Shown here: in pieces, positions 9,485 to 18,290 of the stretch
Layout: each line of letters opens with the position of its first letter
Numbering within the stretch: position 1 is the first letter of the stretch
NCBI GenBank assembly: GCA_019694295.1
Contig: JAIBCG010000027.1
Coordinates: forward strand, 1-37,118
DNA from: Saprospiraceae bacterium
GTDB taxonomy: Bacteria; Bacteroidota; Bacteroidia; Chitinophagales; Saprospiraceae
Length of the DNA stretch: 37,118 nucleotides
Direction of reading: 5' to 3'
Program-made: the position numbers and the translations under genes
Notes under the pieces: model-generated
Told to the model about the DNA's origin: nothing
The model's database searches: none
The model's input: the letters and a program-made list of their open reading frames with translations, nothing else

Positions 9485-9871
9485 TCATTTATCAAACCAT
9501 ACAGGGTTTTGGTCTTGCCAGTCTCCGTTATAGTTAACAGTTATTTCTCCTCCTGCCTTTATTGTGGACAATGCATAAAACCTGATGACCTTTTCATCAA
9601 AATCCACTTCATACCTTGCATTTGGGTTATAGCTGTGGTTGTACAATGAACCATAGCCAAGTGCAATGGCACATTTTTCTTCTTCTTCGCCCCATAAGAA
9701 ATAATAATCGTGCAACCGTGTCTTGTGTATGAGTGGCAAATCTTCTTCATTGCATACTATCACCGGACAAATCTCTATGAGGTCACCAGCTTGTATCTCT
9801 GCAGATGTATAAACGCCTCTGCCTTTGAACGCGCTGTTACCGATGTATAGAGAAGGTATGTGCTGTATCAT
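9485..9871 (-). CDS. Minimal SET-domain protein (possible protein lysine methyltransferase)
   Basis: 128 residues and little more than a SET domain. It opens with GNSAFKGRGVYTSAEIQAGDLIE, the SAM-binding GxG-like start of SET proteins. It then has NHSYNPNA (78-85), which corresponds to the NHSCxPN motif, and GGEITVNYN (107-115) with the catalytic-type Tyr114. These are the hallmark pair of SET methyltransferases. There are no pre-SET or post-SET cysteines and no targeting signal. The ATG at 9871 is chosen because a longer frame runs into the upstream EamA gene. With this start it overlaps the EamA stop as ATGA (9868-9871), which indicates translational coupling. The substrate protein is unknown. 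Confidence 0.85.
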   Translation of the reverse strand: MIQHIPSLYIGNSAFKGRGVYTSAEIQAGDLIEICPVIVCNEEDLPLIHKTRLHDYYFLWGEEEEKCAIALGYGSLYNHSYNPNARYEVDFDEKVIRFYALSTIKAGGEITVNYNGDWQDQNPVWFDK

Positions 9872-10755
9872 TTTCTTGACAAATATACACCACCTAATAT
9901 TGCAGCCATACCCATACCGTGAGAAATTTCTAAAACTTCGCCATCGAGTAGTCCAAGAAATATAGCCATGATGGGGATAATATACGTAGTCATTGACCCG
10001 AATAACGCATCTGTCTTTTGTACAAGCCCAAAAAACAAAACAGTAGCCATAAATGTACCTACAAAAGCTAAAATGACCAAGTAACCCAAAGCCACCCATG
10101 CCTCATGGTCAAGTTGGAGCTTGCCCGTAAAATCTGTATTAAACAGTACAATCAGTGACGGGATGCCTATGATCTGGAAAGCAACTGCACTAAGTACAAG
10201 CGGGTTTTCCTCCTGCAGAAATTTTTTTACAGTATTGACACTGGTAGCATAACAAATGGTAGCAAGAATGATGAGGAGGCTGTAAGAAATGTGACCACCT
10301 GTATTCAGCTCTTTACCGTAAAGGATCAATATGGCAGCACCTCCTAAACCTAACAATACACCAAAAAATTTCCTGACGTTTTCCTTATTGTTGAAAAATA
10401 CTATACCGATAATAAGGGTAAAAAGTGGTGTAAGTGAATTGAGAATACCTGATACCGAACTCGATACTTCGGTCTGTGCATTGGCGAACAAAAATGCAGG
10501 AATACCACTGCCAGCCAGCCCCACAATGGCATAGTACTTCAGGTTTTTCCAGTTGATTTTCTTAAAATGCCAGATAAAAAACGGAAGAAAAGCTAGAGAA
10601 GTAACACCTATACGTATGCTGGCGGTCTGTACAGGCGTAAAACACACCAGACCTTTTTTGATAAGAAAGAATGAACACCCCCAAAGCAATCCGAGACTCC
10701 ATAATGTGACCCAGTGGAGTGTAGTTGGTTTGCTTATGTTTTTGTTGGTCGGCAT
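9868..10755 (-). CDS. EamA/RhaT-family (DMT superfamily) transporter
   Basis: Polytopic inner-membrane protein of 295 residues with about ten hydrophobic helices arranged as two EamA repeats. The first repeat starts LHWVTLWSLGLLWGCSFFLIKKG and the second VALGYLVILAFVGTFMATVLFFG. The SxxGxLNxLTPLFT stretch (SVSGILNSLTPLFTLIIG) is typical of EamA repeats. The family exports small metabolites such as amino acids or purines; the substrate is not predictable. The start is taken as ATG 10755 (MPTNKNISKPTTLHW). An in-frame ATG 19 codons upstream at 10812, with AAGAAAAAG before it, is a real alternative. Its stop overlaps the SET-domain gene, forming a two-gene operon. The divergent upstream neighbour is the E2 gene. 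Confidence 0.9.
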   Translation of the reverse strand: MPTNKNISKPTTLHWVTLWSLGLLWGCSFFLIKKGLVCFTPVQTASIRIGVTSLAFLPFFIWHFKKINWKNLKYYAIVGLAGSGIPAFLFANAQTEVSSSVSGILNSLTPLFTLIIGIVFFNNKENVRKFFGVLLGLGGAAILILYGKELNTGGHISYSLLIILATICYATSVNTVKKFLQEENPLVLSAVAFQIIGIPSLIVLFNTDFTGKLQLDHEAWVALGYLVILAFVGTFMATVLFFGLVQKTDALFGSMTTYIIPIMAIFLGLLDGEVLEISHGMGMAAILGGVYLSRK

Positions 10756-10982
10756 ATCTGTGTGTGAGTAGTAAAGAGAGTAAAACGCTGTATAAAGATG
10801 ATTGTTCAACATCTTTTTCTTATGGTGTTTTGTTTTAAGTGTAATGATTTCAACGGATGTTTTATCATGTTAAATATTTAAATTTGAATGCTCAAAAAAA
10901 ATAATTTTTGCTTTGTATAGAACTCTGTACACGTCTTGGGAGAATATTCGTGCAAGAGGTCTGATTTTTCAATATTTTCTTA

Positions 10983-10990
10983 TATTTTTG
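10983..10990 (+). promoter_or_regulatory. Bacteroidota -7 promoter element (TATTTTTG) of the E2 gene
   Basis: Exact TAnnTTTG match ending 25 bases before the ATG at 11016. No clear -33 TTTG box is seen at the usual spacing. Position and match are the same type as other promoters in this window. Confidence 0.6.
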
Positions 10991-11015
10991 CATTTCAAAT
11001 TAAAACAAAACTGTC

Positions 11016-12353
11016 ATGGCAAAATTTGAACTAGTAATGCCTAAAATGGGCGAAAGTATTATGGAAGCAACCATCCTGAAGTGGGTGAAAAAAGTGGGCG
11101 ATACCGTAGATATTGATGAAACTGTTCTCGAAATAGCTACTGACAAGGTTGATTCCGAAGTGCCTAGCTCTGCGAAAGGCGTTATTACAGAAATATTATA
11201 TCCTGAAAATACAACCGTGGAGATAGGTAAGGTCATTGCCATCATTTCTCAAGAACAAGCCGGAGATGCAGCATCTGTGCCGGCTGCTGCAGCTGAAATC
11301 AAATCAACTGCTACTGCCCCTGCTGCCCAGGCAACACAGACTACTGTGCCTGGAGCTACACAATCTGAGCAGATACCTACTACTTCCGGCAATAAATTTT
11401 ATTCACCACTTGTAAAGAACATTGCAGAAAAGGAATCTATATCCATCAATGAGCTCAACTCAATAGAAGGTAGTGGTACCAACGGACGTGTTACTAAAAA
11501 AGATATACTCAGTTATGTTGAGGCAAAATCAAATACAACACAGACTACCGCACCACAGGTAACTTCTCAACCTGCCACTACACAACAGCCATCACCTACC
11601 ACTACAGAGACTCCGGTTAACAAGCCTGCACAAAGCTATGGAGGCAATGTAGAAATCATAGAGATGGACAGAATGCGCAAACTCATAGCCGATCACATGG
11701 TTATGTCAAAACAAACATCACCGCACGTAACATCTTATGTAGAGATAGATGTAACACCTATCGTACAATGGAGGGATAAAGTCAAAGGGCCTTTTGAAAA
11801 GAAGTATGGCGAAAAAATTACCTTTACTCCAATATTTATACAAGCAGTTGCCAGGGCAATAGCTGATTTTCCGATGATAAACATTTCGGTAGATGGTACA
11901 AAGCTCATCCGTAAAAAGGATATCAACATAGGTATGGCAGCTGCCCTTCCTTCAGGCAATCTTATTGTACCGGTTATCAAGAATGCTGATATGCTCAATC
12001 TGGTAGGGCTTACCAAAAGTGTTAACGATCTGGCTAACAGAGCAAGAGCCAACCAGCTGAAACCTGATGAAATACAGAACGGAACATTCACACTCACCAA
12101 TGTAGGTACCTTTGGTAATGTAATGGGTACACCAATTATCAATCAACCACAAGTGGCGATTATGGCTGTTGGCGCTATCAGGAAAAAACCGGCAGTAGTA
12201 GAAACAGAATACGGAGATGTCATTGCCATCAGACAGATGATGTTTTTGTCACTTTCCTACGACCACAGAGTAGTTGACGGGTCACTTGGCGGTTCATTCC
12301 TGAGAAGAGTAGGTGATTACCTGGAGAGATTCGATACCAATCAGGAAATATAG
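11016..12353 (+). CDS. Dihydrolipoamide acyltransferase (E2 component of a 2-oxoacid dehydrogenase complex)
   Basis: 445 residues with the full E2 domain order. An N-terminal lipoyl domain carries the lipoylated lysine in EIATDKVDSEVPS (Lys44). An Ala/Thr/Gln/Pro-rich flexible linker (about 83-125) leads to the peripheral subunit-binding domain (SPLVKNIAEKESISINEL, about 130-168). A second Thr/Pro/Gln linker precedes the catalytic acyltransferase domain, which ends with the CoA-acyltransferase motif YDHRVVDGS (His417, Asp421). There is one lipoyl domain only. The enzyme transfers an acyl group from lipoyl to CoA in the pyruvate, 2-oxoglutarate or branched-chain complexes. The sequence alone does not settle which, and no E1 or E3 gene is adjacent. 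The stop codon overlaps the GTG start of the next gene (TAGTG). Confidence 0.93.
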   Translation: MAKFELVMPKMGESIMEATILKWVKKVGDTVDIDETVLEIATDKVDSEVPSSAKGVITEILYPENTTVEIGKVIAIISQEQAGDAASVPAAAAEIKSTATAPAAQATQTTVPGATQSEQIPTTSGNKFYSPLVKNIAEKESISINELNSIEGSGTNGRVTKKDILSYVEAKSNTTQTTAPQVTSQPATTQQPSPTTTETPVNKPAQSYGGNVEIIEMDRMRKLIADHMVMSKQTSPHVTSYVEIDVTPIVQWRDKVKGPFEKKYGEKITFTPIFIQAVARAIADFPMINISVDGTKLIRKKDINIGMAAALPSGNLIVPVIKNADMLNLVGLTKSVNDLANRARANQLKPDEIQNGTFTLTNVGTFGNVMGTPIINQPQVAIMAVGAIRKKPAVVETEYGDVIAIRQMMFLSLSYDHRVVDGSLGGSFLRRVGDYLERFDTNQEI

Positions 12354-14545
12354 TGTTCATTAATACTCGGGTCGGGTTAATAGGCCGGATTTTCTGTATT
12401 GTTTTACTGGCAACACCGGCATTGTATGCACAGTCTGTCAAAGAACAGAAGCATGATGCCATACGTAAGCTTGATTCAGGACACTACACAGAGGCTTTAT
12501 CAATTCTTCAGAATCTATACAGCAATGGTCCGCATGATCCTGATATAAGTACAGCACTTGCCAAAGCCTACCTCTATACAAATCAAACAGCCGAATCACT
12601 AGACCTAATAGACCGTACACTTGCTTTGGACAAGAAAAATCAAGCCGAACTATACTACCTGAAGGCTTGTAATCTTCACCTGAGGCACAATTTTTCTGAA
12701 GCCATCAGATGGTATAAATCTGCCTTGTCATTTAAAAAATCTGAAAAAAATGCAGCTGCTATCAAAGATCAGATTATAAGATGTGCCACCGGACTTAAGC
12801 TTTCAAAAGTGCAGGGAAATTATATTATCGATAATCTTGGCAATACTGTGAATACGATTCATGATGAGTTTGCACCGATACTAAGCCCCAATTATTCAAC
12901 AAAATTATATTTTGCATCGGCAAATGATAAAAGTAACGGAGGCCAGAGGAATGACCAGGGTATTGCAGATGTGTACGGAAGCTACAGCAGCGACATTTAC
13001 GAAAGCTTCCTGATAAATGGTACCTGGACCAACACAAACCCCATTTCGTACATGATAAATGGTCCGCGTAATGAATATATTACCGGGTTTTCAGGTCGAG
13101 GCAAAGAAATGTATTTTTTTAGAGGGTTTACCTTGTATAGCGGAGATATTTTGGTTGATACTTTTCAGAAAAATATAGACCAGCAAATGAACCCTCAGTA
13201 CTACCGAGGACCCGTTAACGCAGCAAAGGGCGACCGCGATCTGACATTTGTAAATGATACGCTAATTTGTTTTTCAAGTAACAGGCCAGGCGGTTACGGT
13301 GGGTTTGATATTTATTTTTCAAAGTTGGTAAAAGGGCGCTGGACAGAAGCAGTCAATGCCGGTGACGCAATCAATTCTGCTTATGATGAAGTTACTCCTT
13401 TTTTAAAAGACGATGCTACAGTAATATATTTTAGTAGCAACTGCCTGAACAGTATTGGTGGCTTTGACATATTTTCTAGTACTTATGATGCTGTAGCAAA
13501 AAAATGGTCTTTGCCCACCAACGCCGGAATACCATTCAACTCTGCAGCTGATGACTTGTATTTTCGCCTCGCACCCGGAGAGTATTATGGATATTTTGCA
13601 TCATCTCGGCTCGAGTCGTACGGCAAACGCGATATCTTTTCAGTATATTTTCCGGACATTATTATTAATAGCATAAGAGAAAATGTGGCGGAAGTGACTG
13701 AAACAGACATTCAAAAGTCGGAAGCAAATTTGAAGACTAACCAAAACTCAAATACATCGGTGCAAACCTTATACGGGCATGAAAAAAAAGAAATCGAGCA
13801 GGATTTTGAAGTGCAATCAATGTTCTGGGATGATGCTACAAAATTACTAACACCAAAAAATGTTCAGTATCTCAACAGCGTTACTACAATCCTTAAACAA
13901 AATAAATCGGTTAGACTGATACTGACGGGTCATGTTGCAGGTACCTCAGATGCTAAGGCTGATGCTTATATCTCCCTTCGGCAAGCAGAAAATATCCGCG
14001 ATTATCTCCAAAAGAATGACGTAAATGAAAAGCAGATTTTGGTACGTGGTGCAGGACGTAATTTTCCAATAATAAAAGATGATATTCCTGCAAATGCCAG
14101 CGTGTTGAAGCAGAATTTGTCCAACAGAGTCGATCTTGCTTTCAGCCAACAGGATGATGCCGGCATACAATTTGAGTATCAGGAGTTAAAAGTTATGAAG
14201 AGCCTGGCTGACGAAAGGTACAATATATATCGATTGTCTAACATCGGCTTGATGTACCGTGTACAGGTAGCAGCCACCACACAGGCTAATCATTCGCAGA
14301 TACTTGATGCCTATCCGGATTTTATTATCGAAAAAAGACCAAAGTCAGATTTGTTGTTTTATCTTATAGGCAACAAAGATAGTTATTCAGAAATTAGTTT
14401 ACTTCGTACTAAAATTAACAATAGCGGCGTGAAGGATGCGTTTATTGTTGCGTATGTTGATGGTTGGCCGATAACCAGGAATCAGGCTATTGAGCTAAAA
14501 CGAATGTATCCGGATTTAGAAAATTTTATAAAGGAAGGCAAATAA
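12353..14545 (+). CDS. TPR - PD40 beta-propeller - OmpA-family envelope protein with SPOR-like tail
   Basis: 730 residues. The start is GTG at 12353, overlapping the E2 stop (TAGTG). No ATG precedes the signal peptide (RIFCIVLLATPALYAQ, ending about residue 27), so GTG is the only start that keeps it. Domains in order are TPR-like repeats (about 30-150), a PD40/TolB-type beta-propeller (about 170-435; blades with RPGGYGGFDIYFS, SIGGFDIFSS and SYGKRDIFSVYF), an OmpA-like peptidoglycan-binding domain (about 485-597; LILTGHVAGTSDAKAD, then NRVDLAF) and a C-terminal stretch beginning MYRVQVAAT that resembles a SPOR domain. TPR-propeller-OmpA architecture is known in Bacteroidota envelope proteins, including the T9SS-associated PorE. 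Orthology is inference. It probably anchors an outer-membrane assembly to peptidoglycan. Confidence 0.88.
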   Translation: MFINTRVGLIGRIFCIVLLATPALYAQSVKEQKHDAIRKLDSGHYTEALSILQNLYSNGPHDPDISTALAKAYLYTNQTAESLDLIDRTLALDKKNQAELYYLKACNLHLRHNFSEAIRWYKSALSFKKSEKNAAAIKDQIIRCATGLKLSKVQGNYIIDNLGNTVNTIHDEFAPILSPNYSTKLYFASANDKSNGGQRNDQGIADVYGSYSSDIYESFLINGTWTNTNPISYMINGPRNEYITGFSGRGKEMYFFRGFTLYSGDILVDTFQKNIDQQMNPQYYRGPVNAAKGDRDLTFVNDTLICFSSNRPGGYGGFDIYFSKLVKGRWTEAVNAGDAINSAYDEVTPFLKDDATVIYFSSNCLNSIGGFDIFSSTYDAVAKKWSLPTNAGIPFNSAADDLYFRLAPGEYYGYFASSRLESYGKRDIFSVYFPDIIINSIRENVAEVTETDIQKSEANLKTNQNSNTSVQTLYGHEKKEIEQDFEVQSMFWDDATKLLTPKNVQYLNSVTTILKQNKSVRLILTGHVAGTSDAKADAYISLRQAENIRDYLQKNDVNEKQILVRGAGRNFPIIKDDIPANASVLKQNLSNRVDLAFSQQDDAGIQFEYQELKVMKSLADERYNIYRLSNIGLMYRVQVAATTQANHSQILDAYPDFIIEKRPKSDLLFYLIGNKDSYSEISLLRTKINNSGVKDAFIVAYVDGWPITRNQAIELKRMYPDLENFIKEGK

Positions 14546-14611
14546 AATCGGTTTGGTTTTTGTATCAGAATGCAAAGAGATGATACGGAACATTAAAAAA
14601 GAGTGAAACAG

Positions 14612-15172
14612 ATGGAGCAAATCAATTATCTGAAAAATACACTGATGCACTTCAGGACGACAGGCACACTTGTCAGGAGTTCGGGTTTTTTGTGCAAGAC
14701 CATGTTAAGCAACATTGATTTTAACAATGCTCAAAATATTGTGGAACTAGGGCCCGGTGATGGTGTTATTACAAGACATCTGCTCAACAGTATGAAGCAG
14801 GATGCACATTTGTATTCATTCGAAATCAATGAATACTTTCTTAAATATCTAGAGGAAAACTTTAAGGATCCCAGACTAAGTGTATTGCCTGAGTCGGCCG
14901 AACATCTCATACCTGAGTTGGCATCGCGTGGTGTTCGTGAGGTTGATTATGTGGTGTCGGCTGTACCTTTCATGATATTGCCCGAAAGTCTTACAGAATC
15001 TATTGTTGGTGCTTGCCATCAGGCTTTGAAACCCGGTGGTAAATTTATTCAGTTCCATTACTCGCTCAATGCCAGAAAATATTATCAAAAAATATTCAAA
15101 AACATCCAGATACGTTTTGTTCCGTTCAATATGCCACCGGCCTTTGTTATGGTATGCGAAAAACTTGGTTGA
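14612..15172 (+). CDS. SAM-dependent methyltransferase, phospholipid N-methyltransferase (PmtA)-like
   Basis: 186 residues, class I Rossmann methyltransferase. Motif I is NIVELGPGDGVITRHLL, an acidic residue follows strand beta2 (LYSFEINEYFLKYL) and motif IV is the hydrophobic VVSAVPFMILPES. The length, the SGFLCKTML segment before motif I and the FNMPPAFVMVCEKL end resemble bacterial phosphatidylethanolamine N-methyltransferases and rRNA adenine dimethylase-like proteins. It lacks the NPPY motif of true rRNA dimethylases (it has SAVPF), which favours the PmtA-like reading. The ATG at 14612 is preferred, but the in-frame GTG at 14603 could also be used. It lies 66 bases after the OmpA-family gene and converges with a lipoprotein gene after 10 bases. 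Confidence 0.8.
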   Translation: MEQINYLKNTLMHFRTTGTLVRSSGFLCKTMLSNIDFNNAQNIVELGPGDGVITRHLLNSMKQDAHLYSFEINEYFLKYLEENFKDPRLSVLPESAEHLIPELASRGVREVDYVVSAVPFMILPESLTESIVGACHQALKPGGKFIQFHYSLNARKYYQKIFKNIQIRFVPFNMPPAFVMVCEKLG

Positions 15173-15182
15173 AGTGTAAGTA

Positions 15183-15548
15183 TTATTTTATTTCTTTTAC
15201 GAGTTCAATGATTTTGCCACTTCTGTCGGGGCACAATTTATTAAGTACCCGCGGCAGTGCCTTTTCTGATTTTGAGTCATTCATGAAATTATCCAATTTA
15301 TTTTCTTCAATGATGCAGGCCTTCAGTTTGTTTTCCATTGTTTCGAGTGTGTCCATCAACAACATGGCTTTGTCATTCTGTTTTTTCTCGATGAGTTGAG
15401 TGAGTTTTGTATTTTTTTGCGAAAGCTCTTCTGAGCAGCCACAAAGTTTTTTACCTATTTGATCGTAGTTAAGGTGGGGTTTGTTGGAGCAATGTGTAAG
15501 GAGTATTAGGATTGTGCTACAAACCAGGGCTAGTAAATATTTTTTCAT
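15183..15548 (-). CDS. Small secreted or lipid-anchored helical protein, unknown function
   Basis: 121 residues beginning MKKYLLALVCSTILILLTHC, a hydrophobic export signal ending in Cys20. The residue before the Cys is His, which is unusual for a lipobox, so lipidation is probable but not certain. The mature part is charged and helical. It holds four Cys (CGCSEE, KACI, LCPDRSG) and a coiled-coil-like centre (SQKNTKLTQLIEKKQNDKA). I do not recognise the family. A longer frame upstream overlaps the cyclase gene and is rejected in favour of this signal-bearing start. It is 37 bases downstream of the adenylate cyclase and probably the last gene of that minus-strand operon. Confidence 0.7.
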   Translation of the reverse strand: MKKYLLALVCSTILILLTHCSNKPHLNYDQIGKKLCGCSEELSQKNTKLTQLIEKKQNDKAMLLMDTLETMENKLKACIIEENKLDNFMNDSKSEKALPRVLNKLCPDRSGKIIELVKEIK

Positions 15549-15585
15549 TCTTATAGAAAATGGAAGGATTTTTAAAAACATCATT

Positions 15586-17769
15586 TCAGACTTGTGTGGC
15601 ATCTTCAACAAAATACATATCGATCTGTCCTTTATTTTTAGCATCGATTTTGCCACGGTGGATACATTTGAAATGGTCTTTAACCAGCTCAAAGGTTGAC
15701 TCAGAGATATTTACTTTTCCGGGTTCGCCGCTTGATTCCATTCTTGCAGCGAGATTGACGGTGTCGCCCCAGATATCGTAAGCAAATTTCCTGGTACCAA
15801 CTACACCCGCTACCACCGGCCCTGTATGGATGCCTATGCGTACTTCGAAATATGGTTGGCCTTGCTTTATTTTAGGTAACTGGTAGTCGTGGAGAAATTT
15901 TACCATTTCCAATGCCGCCATCACTGTATCCATTGGGTGGGTTTGGTTGACATCCGGTATGCCGCCGGCACACATGTAAGCATCACCGATAGTCTTGATT
16001 TTTTCGATACCGTATTTAGTAGTAATTGCATCAAAACCTTTGAAGCAATGATCTAGCTCAGCCACGAGTTCTTCAGCATTTAGTTTTTCGGCTATTTGTG
16101 TAAAGTTTTTAAAATCGGTAAAGAGTACTGATACAGAATCATACTGTTTTGCTTTGGCTGCTCCGGTAGTTTTGAGTTCGAGCGCAGTGCTGGCCGGTAA
16201 TATATTCATCAACAATTGGTCCGAACGCATTCTTTCTTGTTCGATGATGATGTTTTTTTCAGTCAGTTCTTTGTTTGATTTGTTCTTTATGCGGTACCGG
16301 TTGTACAGCAAAAGTGTAAGTAGTCCAAGCAATATTGCTCCACCCAAAAGTGAATTTCGTCTGGTTCGTTCGGTTTTTAATTTTTCTTGTTGTAATGTTA
16401 TCTGGCTTTGTTTCTGGTCTATTTCACGCTGCCTTTTTCCTTCCTTGAAGTTGAACTCGTCTTGCTGGTATTTCAGTAGATTCGATTCGTCCATCCGAAC
16501 ATCCTTGAGCGAGTCATAATTTAGTCTGTTTTCATAAGCACTTTTATAATTGCCGATACTGGCATTTAATTGTGCCAGATCCTTGAATGCCGATTGCTGA
16601 AATTTTGTGCTGCCAATTTCTTCTGCGAGTTTTTTGTAGGCCTCGGTATAATAAAATGCCGTCTTGTAGTCCTTGAGTCTGCGGTACACGTCGCCCAGGC
16701 CGTTATATACTTCAATGATGCCGTTTTTATCTGATTCTTTTTCCCGAATAGTCAATGATTGCTTGAATGATTGCAAGGCTTCATTCAGATATTTTTTTGC
16801 CAAGATTTTGTCGTTGGATTTTAAGTACAATGTACCCAGATTTTTTTTAACAACACCCAGATTATTGTATATTTCACTGATGCCTGCTTCGTCATTTCTG
16901 GTCTGTCGGATTTTGAGTGAATTTTCAAGGTATTGGATAGATTCGTTGAATAATTGGAGGGCCTCCGATTTTTTTCCATTCTTCATTGCGGTTTCACCCA
17001 AATCATCTTTCAGACTACCTATGTTGTTGAGTATATTGGCTTCTTCTTCTTTATTTTTGGTATCAATCCATATTTTTAGTGCGGTCTGATAATAACTCAT
17101 AGCTTTCTCAGGCTTAAGAATGTCAACTTGCAGGTTGCCGAGCAGGTTGTTTGCAGTGGCTATTCCTTCCTGGTCACCTTCCTTATCTACGATTGCCAGG
17201 TAAGCATATACGTTTTCTATAGCTTTCGAATAATTGCCCATTCGCCAATAGACTGTACTTATGTTGTACTGTGCGCGGCCCATTTTGGTCTTGTCGCCCA
17301 ACGATTGGTATATTTCTAAGGCCTGTTTAAAATTTTCAATTGCATTAAAGAAATCGCCCTGTTCATCATGAAGATTACCAATGTTGTTGTAAATATTTGC
17401 TACGCCCTTTCGGTCACCTAATCGGCTGCGAATGGCAATGGCTCTTTTATAATAATCGTGTGCTTTTTTATAATCAGAATGGATAGATGCTATAATGGCA
17501 AGTGAAACGTAAGCATTGGCTTCACCTTTTGGAAATTTTGCTTTCACAGATTTGTCGAGTGCTTCAGTAAGATATTTGCCGGCTTGTATAGGATCATCAC
17601 CCAAACTCAGAAAGCCGAGTTCGTTAAGCGTATTGATAAGCGAAGTGTCAGGTTGTCTGAGTTTCAGGCTGTTTTTCAGACTATCCAATTCAGCCTGCTG
17701 AGCGAAACTGCCCATAGCAAGGATGGCCAGAAAGACAGAAAAAACAGTACGTAAACAGACAACCGACAA
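15586..17769 (-). CDS. Membrane-anchored TPR-repeat class III adenylate cyclase
   Basis: 727 residues. There is a signal peptide (VFSVFLAILAMGSFAQ), then at least six TPR motifs (about 45-420; for example GVANIYNNIGNLHDEQGDF) exposed to the periplasm. A short coiled coil leads to one TM helix (about 474-490, LLGGAILLGLLTLLLYNRY), a linker helix and a cytoplasmic class III cyclase domain (about 540-725). Metal-binding Asp552 (LFTDFKNFT) and Asp596 (KTIGDAYM) are present, as are transition-state Asn672 and Arg676 (VNLAARM). The purine-specifying pair is Lys592/Asp665 (KIKTIG, YDIWGD), as in adenylate rather than guanylate cyclases. The start is TTG, with an in-frame TAA directly before it and no ATG that would keep the signal peptide. 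It lies 13 bases after the DUF4920 gene. The TPR region presumably senses a protein or envelope cue. Confidence 0.9.
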   Translation of the reverse strand: MSVVCLRTVFSVFLAILAMGSFAQQAELDSLKNSLKLRQPDTSLINTLNELGFLSLGDDPIQAGKYLTEALDKSVKAKFPKGEANAYVSLAIIASIHSDYKKAHDYYKRAIAIRSRLGDRKGVANIYNNIGNLHDEQGDFFNAIENFKQALEIYQSLGDKTKMGRAQYNISTVYWRMGNYSKAIENVYAYLAIVDKEGDQEGIATANNLLGNLQVDILKPEKAMSYYQTALKIWIDTKNKEEEANILNNIGSLKDDLGETAMKNGKKSEALQLFNESIQYLENSLKIRQTRNDEAGISEIYNNLGVVKKNLGTLYLKSNDKILAKKYLNEALQSFKQSLTIREKESDKNGIIEVYNGLGDVYRRLKDYKTAFYYTEAYKKLAEEIGSTKFQQSAFKDLAQLNASIGNYKSAYENRLNYDSLKDVRMDESNLLKYQQDEFNFKEGKRQREIDQKQSQITLQQEKLKTERTRRNSLLGGAILLGLLTLLLYNRYRIKNKSNKELTEKNIIIEQERMRSDQLLMNILPASTALELKTTGAAKAKQYDSVSVLFTDFKNFTQIAEKLNAEELVAELDHCFKGFDAITTKYGIEKIKTIGDAYMCAGGIPDVNQTHPMDTVMAALEMVKFLHDYQLPKIKQGQPYFEVRIGIHTGPVVAGVVGTRKFAYDIWGDTVNLAARMESSGEPGKVNISESTFELVKDHFKCIHRGKIDAKNKGQIDMYFVEDATQV

Positions 17770-17782
17770 TTACAATAATTTT

Positions 17783-18259
17783 TTATTCAATAATAATAAC
17801 ACCTGATGCCATTAACTTGAGTTCGCGTTTTGGTTCTGTGATGGCATCTATTTCAGCTTTTGATTTGCCTTCATCTTCAGCGTAATGTTTAAGTTCTTTG
17901 ACAGAGGTTTCTTCATAATATGCTTCACCTTCCACAACGGCCTCCTTGCCTTGGATGTTTTTCGGTACAAAGAAAGCATAATCTTTAAATTTTACAAACA
18001 TTACAGGTTTTGACTTGTCATCCGATACGATGGTCATCCAGCACCCTTTTTCCTGACACACGGACTGAACCTTGCCGCGAACTTTGGCCTTTAACGGCTC
18101 TGTTGTTGCCAGTTTGTCGAGCATTACATCGTAACTGATGGCATTCTTTGCCTTGATTTTTTCACCGAAATATTGCATTTTAGCTTTCTTTTGTTGAGCA
18201 AATACTCCGGTACAGATGGACACCACCATTATGGTGACCAGTAATAGTTTCATTTTCAT
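17783..18259 (-). CDS. Secreted DUF4920-domain protein
   Basis: 158 residues with signal peptide MKMKLLLVTIMVVSICTGVFAQ. The mature domain matches what I recall of DUF4920: an N-terminal YFGEKIKAKNAISYDVML, a central KAKVRGKVQSVCQEKGCW with Cys68 and Cys73, then an OB-fold-like strand series (VMFVKFKDYAFFVPKNIQGKEAVVEGEAYYEE). The CxxxxCW pair could bind metal or form a disulfide. No function is established to my knowledge. It has its own consensus -7 promoter and is the first gene of a three-gene minus-strand operon with the adenylate cyclase and the small lipoprotein. The context suggests an envelope or periplasmic role. Confidence 0.85.
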   Translation of the reverse strand: MKMKLLLVTIMVVSICTGVFAQQKKAKMQYFGEKIKAKNAISYDVMLDKLATTEPLKAKVRGKVQSVCQEKGCWMTIVSDDKSKPVMFVKFKDYAFFVPKNIQGKEAVVEGEAYYEETSVKELKHYAEDEGKSKAEIDAITEPKRELKLMASGVIIIE

Positions 18260-18282
18260 GTTAGTAATAGTTTAGTTCATTA

Positions 18283-18290
18283 CAAAGTTA
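18283..18290 (-). promoter_or_regulatory. Bacteroidota -7 promoter element (TAACTTTG) of the DUF4920-cyclase operon
   Basis: Reads TAACTTTG on the minus strand (CAAAGTTA on plus), an exact TAnnTTTG match 24 bases upstream of the ATG at 18259. No TTTG -33 box is visible at the usual spacing. Confidence 0.6.

Noticed and set aside
9872..10099. Upstream extension of the SET-domain frame
   Set aside because: It lies within the EamA gene out of frame and has an aromatic/Cys-rich shadow composition; the ATGA overlap start is better.
15549..15692. Upstream extension of the small lipoprotein frame
   Set aside because: It overlaps the cyclase C-terminus and hides the signal sequence that starts at 15548.
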